The notes under the pieces are model-generated. The model made no database searches. It saw only the letters and a list, made by a program, of their open reading frames with translations, and was not told where the DNA came from. The position numbers and the translations under genes are program-made. Of a stretch of DNA of 56,304 nucleotides, positions 26,125 through 35,792 are shown piece by piece. The DNA is from Methylophilus aquaticus (GTDB lineage: Bacteria > Pseudomonadota > Gammaproteobacteria > Burkholderiales > Methylophilaceae), in contig NZ_JAVCAP010000007.1 in the NCBI RefSeq assembly GCF_030769565.1, positions 1-56,304 of the forward strand, written 5' to 3'. Numbering within the stretch: the first letter of the stretch is position 1; every line of letters begins with the position of its first letter.

Positions 26125-27045
26125 ATGCGTGTGATCTATGCCGGAACGCCGGAGTTTGCGGTGCCTGCTTTGCAAGGGCTGATGGATGCCGGACACGAGA
26201 TCGGCATGGTGCTGACGCAGCCTGACCGGCCAGCCGGTCGTGGCATGCAACTCAAGGCCAGCCCGGTCAAACAACTGGCCTTGCAACACGGCTTGCGCGT
26301 GTATCAGCCAGAAAGCCTGAAACCGCCTGAGGTACAGGCCGAAATTGCTGCGGTGCAGGCCGAGGTGTTGATTGTGGCCGCTTATGGCCTGATTATTCCT
26401 ACCGCCGTGCTCAATTTTCCCAGCCGGGGCTGCTATAACATTCATGGTTCGCTATTGCCACGCTGGCGCGGTGCTGCCCCTATTCATCGCGCGATACTGG
26501 CTGGGGATGCCGAAACCGGTGTCACTATCATGGAAGTGGTGCCCAAGCTGGATGCCGGTAATATGGTCAGCAAATGGGCTGTGCCGATTACCGAGGCCGA
26601 TACGACGCAAACACTGCATGACGCGATTAGCCGTGAAGGCGCACGTTTGATGGTGGCCGCCATGCATACTTTACAAACCACCGGCCAGTTACCTTCTGAG
26701 GTTCAGGATGAGTCGCTGGTGACCTATGCGCACAAGCTCGAAAAATCCGAGTCGGCGATTGACTGGACGCAATCCGCGCAGCAGCTGTCTCGACAGGTGC
26801 GTGCATTTAACCCGTTTCCGGTAGCGACTGCCCAATTTAAAGAACAGGTGTGCAAAGTGTGGTTTGCGCAGGCCGCTGAAGGCTCGGGTACGCCAGGGAT
26901 CGTCATCCATACCCAACCCTTGCAAGTGGCTTGTGGCAGCGGCGTATTGGAAATCCATGCGTTGCAAATGCCCGGTGGCAAGCGGCAAACGGCCCAGCAG
27001 TTTGTGCAAGGGCAGCATGTACAGGCAGGCGACAGGTTTCTTTGA
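26125..27045 (+). CDS. fmt: Methionyl-tRNA formyltransferase
   Basis: The enzyme formylates initiator Met-tRNA with 10-formyl-tetrahydrofolate. It begins MRVIYAGTPEFAVPAL and contains the folate-site motif HGSLLPRWRGAAPIHRAI and a C-terminal OB-like domain. ATG 26125 is chosen over the longer open frame because it starts the family motif and AAAGGA lies about 9 nt upstream. The product has 306 aa, normal. Confidence 0.97.
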   Translation: MRVIYAGTPEFAVPALQGLMDAGHEIGMVLTQPDRPAGRGMQLKASPVKQLALQHGLRVYQPESLKPPEVQAEIAAVQAEVLIVAAYGLIIPTAVLNFPSRGCYNIHGSLLPRWRGAAPIHRAILAGDAETGVTIMEVVPKLDAGNMVSKWAVPITEADTTQTLHDAISREGARLMVAAMHTLQTTGQLPSEVQDESLVTYAHKLEKSESAIDWTQSAQQLSRQVRAFNPFPVATAQFKEQVCKVWFAQAAEGSGTPGIVIHTQPLQVACGSGVLEIHALQMPGGKRQTAQQFVQGQHVQAGDRFL

Positions 27046-27120
27046 TGGCGGGCATTGAAAAACGGCCGCCATCACCGCATATAGCATTGTGAACGCATGC
27101 AAGAATTCTAGGAGATTTTA

Positions 27121-27993
27121 ATGTTTGGAAACTGGACCAAGACCTTTGTGCTGATGGCAGCCATTACCGCACTGTTTGTGGCGGTAGGTGGGGCATTGGG
27201 TGGTCAGGGTGGGATGTTGATTGCATTATTGCTGGCGGGCGGTATGAACTTTTATGCCTATTGGTTTAGTGACCAGGCTGTACTGAAAATGTACGGTGCT
27301 GTAGAAATTAACCCAGAAAACAATTTTGGCGAAGGGCGTTTCAAGGGCTATTACAGCATGGTGAAAGAACTGGCCGAAAATGCGCAGTTACCCATGCCGC
27401 GTGTCTTTGTGATCAACGAAAGTCAGCCCAATGCTTTTGCGACTGGCCGTAATCCTGAACATGCTGCGGTAGCTGCCACCACGGGCATTATGCAGATTCT
27501 GGATGCGCGCGAGCTGCGCGGCGTGATGGCGCATGAACTGGCGCACGTCAAAAACCGGGATACACTGATTTCTACCATTTCTGCGACTGTTGCCGGGGCA
27601 ATTTCATCGATTGCCCAATTTGGCATGATGTTCGGCGGCGGCCATCGCGACGGCGATGACAGGCCCAATCCGATCATCGGTATTTTGATCATGGTGCTGG
27701 CGCCGCTGGCCGCTTCGCTGATCCAGATGGCCATTTCGCGTTCACGTGAATATGAAGCGGACCGTATGGGCGCCGAGATCAGTCGCGATCCCAAGGCGCT
27801 GGCCGCCGCGCTGGAAAAAATTCACAGTTACGCCCATCGCATTCCCAATCCGGTGGCTGAAGCGCACCCCGAAACTGGGCAAATGATGATTATTAACCCG
27901 TTGTCAGGTGCAGATCTGGCGGGACTATTTAGCACCCACCCGCAAACTGAAGAGCGGATACGGCGTTTGCTGTCGCTGGCGCATCAATATTAA
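27121..27993 (+). CDS. htpX: Membrane zinc protease HtpX
   Basis: HtpX is an inner-membrane quality-control metalloprotease. Two N-terminal transmembrane helices are followed by the zinc motif HELAH at 138-142, two further hydrophobic helices, and the downstream glutamate ligand region [17 protein letters not shown]. The 290-aa length is typical. AGGAG lies about 6 nt upstream of the ATG. A terminator follows. Confidence 0.95.
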   Translation: MFGNWTKTFVLMAAITALFVAVGGALGGQGGMLIALLLAGGMNFYAYWFSDQAVLKMYGAVEINPENNFGEGRFKGYYSMVKELAENAQLPMPRVFVINESQPNAFATGRNPEHAAVAATTGIMQILDARELRGVMAHELAHVKNRDTLISTISATVAGAISSIAQFGMMFGGGHRDGDDRPNPIIGILIMVLAPLAASLIQMAISRSREYEADRMGAEISRDPKALAAALEKIHSYAHRIPNPVAEAHPETGQMMIINPLSGADLAGLFSTHPQTEERIRRLLSLAHQY

Positions 27994-28020
27994 ACGCACG
28001 CAGTGTGATGGCTAACGTCA

Positions 28021-28047
28021 GAAAAGCCTGTTTTAACAGGCTTTTTT
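28021..28047 (+). terminator. Rho-independent terminator after htpX
   Basis: AAAAGCCTGTT and AACAGGCTTTTTT form a stem with a tiny loop and a T run, 28 bp after the htpX stop codon. Confidence 0.9.
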
Positions 28048-28130
28048 GTTGGGTAGAGTTTCATCGATGATTAAACTGTGTATTTGCTGCGCATCAAGTA
28101 GAATAACGCTTTTATTTAAAGAGTGCTCAC

Positions 28131-29420
28131 TTGCAGATTGCACAGATGATTGCCGCCTATGCGGTGACCGAGGTGTTGGCCGGTCATAATTTAACGGTTT
28201 CCATGCCCAAGGCGCTGAGCCGTGTCAGGCAGGCGACCCCGCAGCAGCAGGCGGCTGCACAGGATCTAAGTTATCTCACGTTGCGGTTTTATGCCGAGGC
28301 TGCGGCCTATCTTGCAGCACTTACGCCCAAGCCGGTCAGTGATGACAGGATACACGCGCTGTTGTTGGTGGCACTGGCGCAGCTATTGCATAGTGATGCT
28401 GATCATTTTACCGTGGTGAATCAGGCCGTGGAGGCTGCCGGCGCAACCAGGCTGCGCTGGGCCAAAGGGTTGGTCAATGCTGTGCTGCGTAATTTTTTGC
28501 GCCAGCGCGCCGAACTGCAATCGCGATTCACTGCGCGTGAAGAAGTGGTTTTCAACTATCCACAGTGGTGGATAGACCTGCTGAAACAGCAATATTCCGA
28601 GCAATGGCAAGCCATGCTGGTACAGGGTAATCAGCATCCCCCCATGACCTTGCGTGTCAATGTGCGTAAAACCTCGGTGCAGGCATATCTGGAGACGTTA
28701 TTGCAGGCAGGCATGGCGGCGCAAGCTTTGGGAGGGGCGGCCGTTAAACTGGAGAAACCTGTCCCTGTACATCAATTGCCCGGATTTGCCGAAGGCTGGA
28801 TCAGTGTGCAAGATGCCGGTGCACAGTGGGCTGCGCCATTGCTGGATGTACAGACCGGCATGCGTGTGCTGGATGCGTGCAGTGCACCCGGCGGCAAAAC
28901 CTGCCATATTCTTGAAAGCGTAGAAGCCGAGGTGACGGCGGTTGATCTGGAACCGGTCCGCTTGCAGCGTGTCGCAGACAACCTGCACAGGCTGTCATTG
29001 CTGGCCCATGTCAAACTGGGGGATGCGGGTAACGCCGACTGGTATGACGGGTGCCCGTTTGACCGTATTCTGGCAGATGTGCCTTGCAGTGCTTCCGGGA
29101 TTGTTCGTCGGCATGTGGACATGAAATGGTTGCGCCGACCACAAGATATCGAACGCTTTGCCACACAGCAGCAGCAAATTTTGTCTAATTTGTGGCAAAT
29201 GCTGGCAAAAGGCGGTAAATTGCTCTATGTGACCTGCTCGGTATTCCATCAGGAAAACGACATGCAAATCCAGCATTTTTTAAGTCAGCATACCGATGCG
29301 CAGCGGTTACCGGTACTCTTTAATGAATCGGATTTGCCATGTGTATTGGCAAAAGGCGGGCAATTACTTCCTACGTCTGCTCATGACGGATTGTTTTATG
29401 CGTTATTACAAAAACTCTAA
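28131..29420 (+). CDS. rsmB: 16S rRNA m5C967 methyltransferase
   Basis: The N-terminal NusB-like RNA-binding domain (about 1-130) is followed by a Rossmann methyltransferase domain with the SAM motif LDACSAPGGKT and the catalytic cysteines in ADVPCSASG and VTCSVF. The 429-residue length is typical. The start is TTG 28131 (MQIAQMIAA); an ATG five codons later is the alternative. It ends inside the start of the DUF4390 gene (23-bp overlap), so the operon rsmB-DUF4390-ntrY-ntrX is likely. Confidence 0.95.
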   Translation: MQIAQMIAAYAVTEVLAGHNLTVSMPKALSRVRQATPQQQAAAQDLSYLTLRFYAEAAAYLAALTPKPVSDDRIHALLLVALAQLLHSDADHFTVVNQAVEAAGATRLRWAKGLVNAVLRNFLRQRAELQSRFTAREEVVFNYPQWWIDLLKQQYSEQWQAMLVQGNQHPPMTLRVNVRKTSVQAYLETLLQAGMAAQALGGAAVKLEKPVPVHQLPGFAEGWISVQDAGAQWAAPLLDVQTGMRVLDACSAPGGKTCHILESVEAEVTAVDLEPVRLQRVADNLHRLSLLAHVKLGDAGNADWYDGCPFDRILADVPCSASGIVRRHVDMKWLRRPQDIERFATQQQQILSNLWQMLAKGGKLLYVTCSVFHQENDMQIQHFLSQHTDAQRLPVLFNESDLPCVLAKGGQLLPTSAHDGLFYALLQKL

Positions 29421-29970
29421 ACACTTGATACTGTTGATCATGTTGTCTGTTGTTGCACTGCTGGTGCAGGCAGCAGGTAATCACGCCCACGTGAAAAATG
29501 CAGAAATGGTATTGAGAGACGAAACCTGGACACTGGATGCCGATCTGGATGTGCAGTTAGGGCATGCACTGGAAGAAGCTTTGAGTAAAGGGATTGCACT
29601 GACTTTTCTCTATGAATTCCAGCTTACAAAGCCATTAAAATACTGGTTTGATGACGAGGTTGTCACCGAACGTCGCTCAATCAGCCTCAATTACCATGCG
29701 CTGACCAAACAATATCTGTTGCAGTTTGACAAGACCCAGAAAGCATTTGATACGCTGGGGGATGCGAGGCGCGAACTCGGCGCCATTCGTGACTGGCGTC
29801 TGGCGCCACATGCCGTGCTAGAAAAAAATCAATCCTATCAGGCTGCGCTGAAAATGCATTTGGATCGCAGCAAATTGCCAAAAGCATTGCAGGTTGATGC
29901 GTTGGGTGAAAGTGAATGGGAACTGGTCAGCCCAACTTTTAGCTGGTGGGTTAAGGAGAGTGTGCGCTAA
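29398..29970 (+). CDS. DUF4390 exported protein
   Basis: The protein has an N-terminal signal/anchor (KHLILLIMLSVVALLVQAA) and a beta-rich domain with LRDETWTLDADLDVQLGHALEEAL and YLLQFDKTQKAFDTLGDA, matching DUF4390. Members lie between rsmB and an ntrY-like kinase in many betaproteobacteria. ATG 29398 overlaps the rsmB end and fits the signal peptide. The product has 190 aa. Function is unknown; it may be part of the signal-sensing unit with the kinase. Confidence 0.8.
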   Translation: MRYYKNSKHLILLIMLSVVALLVQAAGNHAHVKNAEMVLRDETWTLDADLDVQLGHALEEALSKGIALTFLYEFQLTKPLKYWFDDEVVTERRSISLNYHALTKQYLLQFDKTQKAFDTLGDARRELGAIRDWRLAPHAVLEKNQSYQAALKMHLDRSKLPKALQVDALGESEWELVSPTFSWWVKESVR

Positions 29971-29973
29971 CTT

Positions 29974-32133
29974 ATGCGTTACGTGCTCTTTTTATGTATA
30001 GCGCTGGCAGCTGCCTTGCTTTATCTGTTGTCGCTGGCCAGTGCCAATACGGCGATCAGTGGTGATTATTATATTGTCCTGCTTTATGTCAATGGTGCGC
30101 TCGCACTGTTGATGCTGAGTGTGATCGGGTATCAGCTACGACATTTGTATCTGGCAGCCAAAACCAAGCAGGTAGGCAGTCGTCTTAATTTCAGATTGCT
30201 GGTCACCTTCGCGCTGATGGCATTGATTCCTGGTTTGATTGTCTATCTGGTATCGGTTAATTTTCTTTCAAGATCTATTGAATCCTGGTTTAACGTGAAA
30301 GTTGAGTCTGCGCTGGATGGCGGCTTGAATCTTGGTCAGCGTGCGCTTGATATTATGCTGGCCGATGTAAAAGAGAAATCGCAAAGCATGGCCGTTTCAC
30401 TGGCGCTGCAAAATTCAGGCTCGCATTACAGTCAATTGAATGATTTACGCGAAAAGGCCGGTATCCAGGATGCCGCACTGTTGAGTCCGCAAGGGGCTAT
30501 TCTGGCGGTTAGCAGTGCTGACCCCAGGAGTTTTCTGCCCGATTTGCCTTCCGTTCCACAATTACGGCAGGCACGCCTTGCAGTATACGGAAAAATTGAG
30601 CCAGTAGTGGGGAAGGGGCTCTACATGCGGGTGCTGGCGCCGGTTGAGGCGATTGGAATCACCGGTGAAATGCGCATCTTGCAATTAATGCAGCCCGTGC
30701 CCAAAGCCCTGTCAAATACGGCGGAGTCAGTGCAAGAGGTATACCGTGAGTACCAAACACTCTCGTACAGCCGGCAGTCGCTCAAAGATATTTTCATGCT
30801 CACCTTGACCATGATCCTGCTGCTGGCCATGCTGGGTGCACTGGCTATCGCATTTGCCTTGAGCCGTCGGATGGCGCAGCCATTGACGGTACTGGCCGAG
30901 GGAACGCGTCTTATTGCAACCGGAGATTACTCCCAACAGTTGCCTTCGTTTGGCAACGATGAGTTAAGCGTTCTGGTGAAGTCATTTAATAGTATGACCC
31001 GTCAGTTGCAGGAAGCCAAGAAAGCCTCAGAGCAAAGCCGACAGCATGTAGAGTCAGCGCGAGCTTATCTGGAAACCATTCTTTCACACTTGAGTTCGGG
31101 TGTGATGACGATTAACGAACGTGCAGAGTTACGCGTGTACAACTTGTCAGCGACTGGCATTCTCGGTATTTCACTGGTGTCATTCAAAAATAAGGTGTTT
31201 ACGGAAATCGCAGTTGAGAGCCCTTACCTCAACCAGTTTGTAGAAGTGGTGATGCAACATTATCAGGCAACCTTGCAGTTTGATGATGATGAGCGCCACC
31301 TGACCCAACAGATAGAGATTGAAGGCGTGCATGGCAAGCAAGTATTGATGCTCAGGGTAACGCGTCTGCCTGAAGGCGAGGGCCACGGCCTGGTTGTGGT
31401 GTTTGATGATGTGACTACCATGGCGCAGGCGCAGCGAGATGCTGCCTGGGCGGAAGTGGCCAGACGTCTGGCGCATGAAATTAAAAATCCGCTGACACCT
31501 ATTCAGTTGTCTGCCGAAAGATTGCAACTCAAATTGCATGACAAGCTGGAAAGCCGTGATGCAGAAATGCTGCTTAAATCGACCGATACCATTGTTAATC
31601 AGGTGCAAGCCATGAAAAATATGGTCAACGAGTTTAGTGAATATGCGCGAACGCCCTCTGCGCAGTTGGTTAAACTGGATTTAAATGCTTTAATTCAAGA
31701 TGTCAGCCGGCTGTACAATGCTTCTTCAGTTAAACTGGTGCTGGCCTTGCATCACCAACTGCCGGAAATACAGATTGATGCCACCATGATGCGGCAGATT
31801 CTGCATAACTTGCTGCAAAATGCTCAGGATGCACTGACACTGGTGGAGGACCCACAAATCGTCATTTTGACCGATTATGATGGCGAGCGTGTAAAATTGT
31901 CTGTCACGGATAACGGTAGTGGCTTTCCAACCGAGGTCATGGCCAGAGTATTTGAACCTTATGTCACAACCAAATCGCATGGCACAGGGTTGGGGTTGGC
32001 GATTGTGAAAAAAATGATAGAAGAGCAGCGAGGCCAAATTCGCATCGATAATTTGCCTCAGGGCGGTGCCAGTGTCACCATCAGCCTGCCAGTAGATAAA
32101 CAACAACGTCGGCGCGTAGAGCGCATCGTGTGA
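29974..32133 (+). CDS. ntrY: NtrY-like membrane sensor histidine kinase
   Basis: The 719-residue kinase has three to four N-terminal transmembrane helices (about 1-100), a periplasmic region, a further transmembrane helix (about 270-292), and a HAMP domain ([23 protein letters not shown]). A PAS-like domain and the histidine kinase core follow. The phosphorylated His501 lies in [20 protein letters not shown]-box [10 protein letters not shown] and G-boxes DNGSGFP and [11 protein letters not shown] are intact. It is translationally coupled to the response-regulator gene downstream. In the family it controls nitrogen or redox responses; the signal here is unknown. Confidence 0.9.
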   Translation: MRYVLFLCIALAAALLYLLSLASANTAISGDYYIVLLYVNGALALLMLSVIGYQLRHLYLAAKTKQVGSRLNFRLLVTFALMALIPGLIVYLVSVNFLSRSIESWFNVKVESALDGGLNLGQRALDIMLADVKEKSQSMAVSLALQNSGSHYSQLNDLREKAGIQDAALLSPQGAILAVSSADPRSFLPDLPSVPQLRQARLAVYGKIEPVVGKGLYMRVLAPVEAIGITGEMRILQLMQPVPKALSNTAESVQEVYREYQTLSYSRQSLKDIFMLTLTMILLLAMLGALAIAFALSRRMAQPLTVLAEGTRLIATGDYSQQLPSFGNDELSVLVKSFNSMTRQLQEAKKASEQSRQHVESARAYLETILSHLSSGVMTINERAELRVYNLSATGILGISLVSFKNKVFTEIAVESPYLNQFVEVVMQHYQATLQFDDDERHLTQQIEIEGVHGKQVLMLRVTRLPEGEGHGLVVVFDDVTTMAQAQRDAAWAEVARRLAHEIKNPLTPIQLSAERLQLKLHDKLESRDAEMLLKSTDTIVNQVQAMKNMVNEFSEYARTPSAQLVKLDLNALIQDVSRLYNASSVKLVLALHHQLPEIQIDATMMRQILHNLLQNAQDALTLVEDPQIVILTDYDGERVKLSVTDNGSGFPTEVMARVFEPYVTTKSHGTGLGLAIVKKMIEEQRGQIRIDNLPQGGASVTISLPVDKQQRRRVERIV

Positions 32134-32147
32134 GGAAGTGCAGCAAC

Positions 32148-33410
32148 ATGGCATCACGAAATATATTGGTGGTTGATGACGAGATTGGCATTCGCGAGTT
32201 GTTAAGTGACATCCTGCGTGATGAAGGTCACCATGTGCGTCTGGCTGAAAATGCGCAAGTGGCCAGAGAAGAACGTCTCAAGCTGCGTCCTGATCTGGTG
32301 CTGCTGGATATCTGGATGCCGGATTGTGACGGCATCAGTTTGCTCAAAGAATGGGCCAATGCCGGCCTGCTGACCATGCCGGTGATCATGATGTCAGGCC
32401 ATGGCACCATAGATACTGCCATTGAAGCCACACGGCTGGGCGCATTCGACTTCCTTGAAAAACCTATTGCCCTGCAAAAACTGCTCAAAACTGTAGGCGC
32501 TGCGATCAAACATACCGAACACCTGGCGCATACCGAAGTCAACCTTTCCAGTTTTGGCAAAAGTGCCGTCATTCAAGAGCTCAAGCAGCGCCTGGAGCAG
32601 TTGGCGCGCCATAAAAACGTCTTGTTCCTGATTGGTAAAAAAGGCGGCAGTGTGGCCTTGTGTGCCAAATTTCTACGTCCGCAAAACGCGCCGTGGGTGG
32701 CGCTCACCGAGTATGACAAACTGGTGTCTGCCCCGATGGAAATTCTGGAACAGGCGCGCGAAGGCGTGGTGTTTGTTGATGAAGTCACCAGACTGGGTAA
32801 AACCGAACAAAAAGGCTTAAGCCTGATTATCGCCAAAGCCGAAAAGTATGGTGCACGGGTGATTTGTGCCAGTGAACATGGATTGCCCAAGTTGATAGAG
32901 AAATCACTGCTTGAACAGTCGTTGTTGCAAACGCTCGCAGGGTCAGCCGTCAAAGTCCCCTGTATTGACGAACACAAAGAAGATATTCCAGACCTGGTCA
33001 ATGCGATGGCGACCTTGATGGTCGAGGCCAGCAAAATAGACTACAAAGCGTTTGATATTGCCGCCTTGAATGCCTTGCGCAATGCTGATTGGCCTGGAGA
33101 TCTCGATGAACTGGAGGCGGTTGTTCAAAATCTCCTGATGACCAGTTTGGAGGATGTCATTACGCAAGCTGATGTCGCCAGAGTTCTCGCCGATTTTCAC
33201 GGGCAACCTGCCGAGACGGTTGAGCAGCATATGCCGCTCAATCTTGATCAACCCTTACGCGAGGCTCGCGATGATTTTGAGCGTTATTTCTTTCAGTATC
33301 ATATGCGTCTGGTCAAAAATAACATGAGCCGTTTGTCCGAAATTTCAGGCCTTGAGCGTACGCACCTATACCGAAAACTTAAGCAATTAGGCATTAAAAT
33401 CAAAGGATAA
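32148..33410 (+). CDS. ntrX: NtrX-like response regulator with degenerate AAA+ domain
   Basis: An intact receiver domain (phospho-acceptor Asp54 in LLDIWMPD) is followed by an NtrC-type central region and a Fis-type helix-turn-helix (NMSRLSEISGLERTHLYRKLKQLGI). The AAA+ domain is degraded. The Walker A position reads IGKKGGSV (162-169) instead of GxxGxGK, and the segment that should contain the sigma-54-contacting GAFTGA loop is missing, while Walker B VVFVDE (207-212) survives. It therefore cannot act as a normal sigma-54 activator and probably binds DNA as a repressor or sigma-70 regulator. ATG 32148 has GAGGAAG upstream; the GTG at 32130 is the alternative. Confidence 0.85.
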   Translation: MASRNILVVDDEIGIRELLSDILRDEGHHVRLAENAQVAREERLKLRPDLVLLDIWMPDCDGISLLKEWANAGLLTMPVIMMSGHGTIDTAIEATRLGAFDFLEKPIALQKLLKTVGAAIKHTEHLAHTEVNLSSFGKSAVIQELKQRLEQLARHKNVLFLIGKKGGSVALCAKFLRPQNAPWVALTEYDKLVSAPMEILEQAREGVVFVDEVTRLGKTEQKGLSLIIAKAEKYGARVICASEHGLPKLIEKSLLEQSLLQTLAGSAVKVPCIDEHKEDIPDLVNAMATLMVEASKIDYKAFDIAALNALRNADWPGDLDELEAVVQNLLMTSLEDVITQADVARVLADFHGQPAETVEQHMPLNLDQPLREARDDFERYFFQYHMRLVKNNMSRLSEISGLERTHLYRKLKQLGIKIKG

Positions 33411-33435
33411 TATTCCCTGAATCGGGAAACCTGAA

Positions 33436-33467
33436 AGCAAAAAGCCGGATTGTCCCCGGCTTTTTTG
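33436..33467. terminator. Terminator between ntrX and the DoxX gene
   Basis: AAAAAGCCGG and CCGGCTTTTTT form a stem with a loop of about 9 nt and runs of A and T on both sides, so it can serve both converging transcripts. Confidence 0.85.
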
Positions 33468-33487
33468 TACTACCATGCAATTGCTAA

Positions 33488-33865
33488 TTACTTACGGTTA
33501 TCCAGGCTGCATGCAGTTTGTGGGTAAATGCTTAACAGCCACATGCCACCGGCAATCCCCATATAAGCAAAAAGCGCATCCAATGAAGCCTGGCCTAATA
33601 CCAGCGCCATGAATACAGCCAATAAGCCCAGCACAATTGCCGAGAGTTTGGTTTTAAAGCCAAGAATCAAGCTCAACCCGAACACAAACTGAATCAAAAT
33701 CAGCAGTGGCGCAAAGACAGCGGGTAAGCCAAATTGCCCTAGCATCATCTGATATTGCACATAGCCGTCAGGCGTGTTTAAAATTGCCATCAGCTTTAAA
33801 ATGACTACTCCGAAAAACACCAGCCCTAGCAAAATTCTGGCCGCTGCAGTTTGAAAACGACACAT
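33488..33865 (-). CDS. DoxX-family membrane protein
   Basis: The 125-residue protein has four transmembrane helices and the DoxX pattern: RILLGLVFFGVVILKL at the start, LLILIQFVFGLSLILGFKTKLSAIVLG in the middle. Family members are linked to quinone/thiosulfate redox or oxidative stress, without a settled role for most. It is a single gene converging on ntrX. Confidence 0.8.
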   Translation of the reverse strand: MCRFQTAAARILLGLVFFGVVILKLMAILNTPDGYVQYQMMLGQFGLPAVFAPLLILIQFVFGLSLILGFKTKLSAIVLGLLAVFMALVLGQASLDALFAYMGIAGGMWLLSIYPQTACSLDNRK

Positions 33866-34070
33866 AACTTTTCCTCAAATTTTATTTTAATGAAGGCGGT
33901 ATGATGCCTGTCGCTAATCACAAATGCAACATTACAGATAGTCGGGTCGCGCCCATGTGGGTTTTGAAGTTGTTTGCAAGATCATTATTTGAAATGTTGG
34001 GTTGAATTCTGATGAAGAGACATGCGAAGAAGTGCATTTAATCGTTTAAAATTTGAAAAGAAAGTTAAGG

Positions 34071-34098
34071 TTGGCATTAACTTTTTATTTAATATAAC
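34071..34098 (+). promoter_or_regulatory. Promoter of the lipoprotein gene
   Basis: TTGGCA (34071-34076) and TATAAC (34093-34098) are spaced 16 nt apart in an AT-rich region, 20 bp before the next start codon. Confidence 0.55.
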
Positions 34099-34118
34099 GA
34101 CTCATCGAAAAGGGATGT

Positions 34119-34532
34119 ATGAAAAATAATAAACTTATAGTATTACCTGCTTTATTTATCCATTTGCTTTTAAATGGATGTGCGACTGTTACTCAGGGTA
34201 CTCAACAGGCAATCAGCTTTAAACTCGAACCCCCAACTACTTTATGTGAGGTGAGTCGTGTTGGCGATGGTAAACTTGGTCGTGTCAGTGCGTCATCAAA
34301 CACTATTTATGTGGGCAAAGATAAGGATGACATTATTGTCACTTGCAATGCGCCTGGGTATGAACAGTCCACAACCAAGGTCGTGAGTGGTGCTACTGGT
34401 GCAGGCGTGACCGGCGTGCTGCTGGATTTTGGGATTACCGATATGATTACAGGGGCGATGTATCGTTATCCTGAAGAAGTGACTATTGCGCTTAGTCCAT
34501 TAAAAGCGGCGGTTCAATCCCAATCAGAGTAA
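34119..34532 (+). CDS. Putative lipoprotein
   Basis: A lipoprotein signal ends in the lipobox LNGC (Cys at about residue 21), followed by ATVTQGTQQAISF, then a PEGA-like beta segment with a Cys pair (TLCEVSR ... VTCNAPGYE) and a hydrophobic glycine-rich stretch (GATGAGVTGVLLDFGITDMITGAMY). Similar small lipoproteins are common in proteobacteria but have no known function. AAGGG lies about 4 nt upstream of the ATG. The gene is flanked by its own promoter and a hairpin. Confidence 0.7.
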   Translation: MKNNKLIVLPALFIHLLLNGCATVTQGTQQAISFKLEPPTTLCEVSRVGDGKLGRVSASSNTIYVGKDKDDIIVTCNAPGYEQSTTKVVSGATGAGVTGVLLDFGITDMITGAMYRYPEEVTIALSPLKAAVQSQSE

Positions 34533-34554
34533 ATCACTTTCTCATCCGATGGTT

Positions 34555-34587
34555 CGACGCTTTTCAGTCCTTTTCTGAAAAGCGTCG
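34555..34587. terminator. Hairpin after the lipoprotein gene
   Basis: CGACGCTTTTCAG and CTGAAAAGCGTCG form a perfect 13-bp stem with a 7-nt loop. No T-tract follows, so it may be an imperfect terminator or an mRNA-stabilising element. Confidence 0.5.
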
Positions 34588-34676
34588 GTGTTATCACGCG
34601 AGTTTCTGTCGTTGTGTTTCGGTCCAGTTTCATATTGATTGCTGTTATTCACCGAAAAAGTTAAGTAAGGTTGATA

Positions 34677-35105
34677 TTGACACACCTCACGATAGAACAA
34701 TGCAGCTACCAACAGTGGGCATGGCCGGACTGCCAGAAAATCCGAAAGATCGTTTTTATTGTCGAACAGCATGTCCCTGATTTATTAGAGTGGGATGTCG
34801 CTGATGTCAAAGCCATTCATTTACTGGTACGCGCTGATGCCAGGCCGGTAGCGTGTGCACGTGTGCTTCCGGATGGTCATATCGGCCGTATGGCAGTATT
34901 AAAAGAATGGCGCGGGCGGGGTGTCGGTGCGGCACTGTTACAGTATGCGGTGAACATATGTCGGGAACTGCCCGTTGCACAGGCGCAGCTGTCAGCACAA
35001 AGTCATGCAATTGGTTTTTATGCGCGCGCCGGGTTTATCGTTTGCAGTTCGCCTTATCTCGACGCCAATATCCCGCATGTCGATATGGTGCTCAAGCTGG
35101 TATAA
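34677..35105 (+). CDS. GNAT-family N-acetyltransferase
   Basis: The 142-residue enzyme has the GNAT acetyl-CoA loop WRGRGVGAALLQYA and the preceding strand GHIGRMAVLKE; the N-terminal IRKIVFIVEQHVP resembles the ElaA group. The substrate is unknown. The start is likely a TTG: 34677 has TAAGG 6 nt upstream, while 34671 is a longer alternative; no ATG is available. Confidence 0.8.
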   Translation: MTHLTIEQCSYQQWAWPDCQKIRKIVFIVEQHVPDLLEWDVADVKAIHLLVRADARPVACARVLPDGHIGRMAVLKEWRGRGVGAALLQYAVNICRELPVAQAQLSAQSHAIGFYARAGFIVCSSPYLDANIPHVDMVLKLV

Positions 35106-35153
35106 TTAGCGCCTGAGTTTTGTTTAACCTCCAGACATATTAAGGGAATTTTC

Positions 35154-35696
35154 ATGTCAAAAATCGTATTAAAAGCCGGTGAAGCCACCGTGTTTTCTGA
35201 AGGCAAAGATGTGACTGCCGCCATGCCTGAAATCGTGATTGGTGCTGTTGATGGCCCGGTAGGGACTGCGTTTGCCAACATGATGGCGCAAACCAAAGGC
35301 CACACTGCCATGTTTGCTGTACGTGATATCAACCAGATGGTGCGTCCAGCTACAATGATGGTGCCTAAAGTGACTTTGAAAGATTCGCTGAATATTGAGC
35401 TGTTCGGTGGCGTGGTTCAAGCCGGCGTGGCTGATGGTATTACCGATGCGGTGATCGAAGGCATTATCCCTAAAGAACTGGTGAATGACTTGTGCATTAT
35501 TGCTTTGCTGTGGGTGGATCCGGGCTGTGCTAAAGAAGCCAATCTGGACAAGGCTGACTTGTACAAAAATAACTACGAAGCGATCAAGCTGGCCTTGAAA
35601 CGTGCTTTGAACGACGAGCCTAGTATTGATGAACTGATTGCCAACCGTCACAAAATCAAACACTGTATGTGGGAAGATAGCTGGGATCAAAAGTAA
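35154..35696 (+). CDS. fae: Formaldehyde-activating enzyme paralog (Fae family, His22-type residue replaced)
   Basis: Fae condenses formaldehyde with tetrahydromethanopterin in C1 metabolism. The protein clearly belongs to the family: IVIGAVDGPVGTAFANMM, VTLKDSLNIELFGG, VADGITDAVIEGIIP and NNYEAIKLALKRALNDEPS. However, where Fae of Methylobacterium extorquens has catalytic His22 (in VAHIDLIIG, recalled from memory), this one has Met24 (AAMPEIVIG). It also has a longer C-terminus (CMWEDSWDQK). It is therefore more likely a Fae2/Fae3-type paralog whose activity is unproven. AAGGGA lies upstream of the ATG and a terminator follows, so it is a single-gene unit. Confidence 0.8.
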   Translation: MSKIVLKAGEATVFSEGKDVTAAMPEIVIGAVDGPVGTAFANMMAQTKGHTAMFAVRDINQMVRPATMMVPKVTLKDSLNIELFGGVVQAGVADGITDAVIEGIIPKELVNDLCIIALLWVDPGCAKEANLDKADLYKNNYEAIKLALKRALNDEPSIDELIANRHKIKHCMWEDSWDQK

Positions 35697-35749
35697 GCAG
35701 GCATCAAAGGTCAGTCGAGATTAGAAATAACTCTGACTGCTTGCAATCA

Positions 35750-35772
35750 AACCCCGCGGTTGCGGGGTTTTT
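35750..35772 (+). terminator. Rho-independent terminator after fae
   Basis: ACCCCGC and GCGGGGTTTTT form a GC stem with a 4-nt loop and T run, about 55 bp after the fae stop codon. Confidence 0.9.
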
Positions 35773-35792
35773 GTTATCCATGGGGAATGTTG

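Noticed and set aside
34542-34772. Leftward 76-codon frame between the lipoprotein and GNAT genes
   Set aside because: It runs through a hairpin and antisense to the GNAT start, with no protein-like pattern.
35154-35696. Calling this the standard catalytic Fae without reservation
   Set aside because: The position of the catalytic histidine reads methionine, so only family membership is supported.
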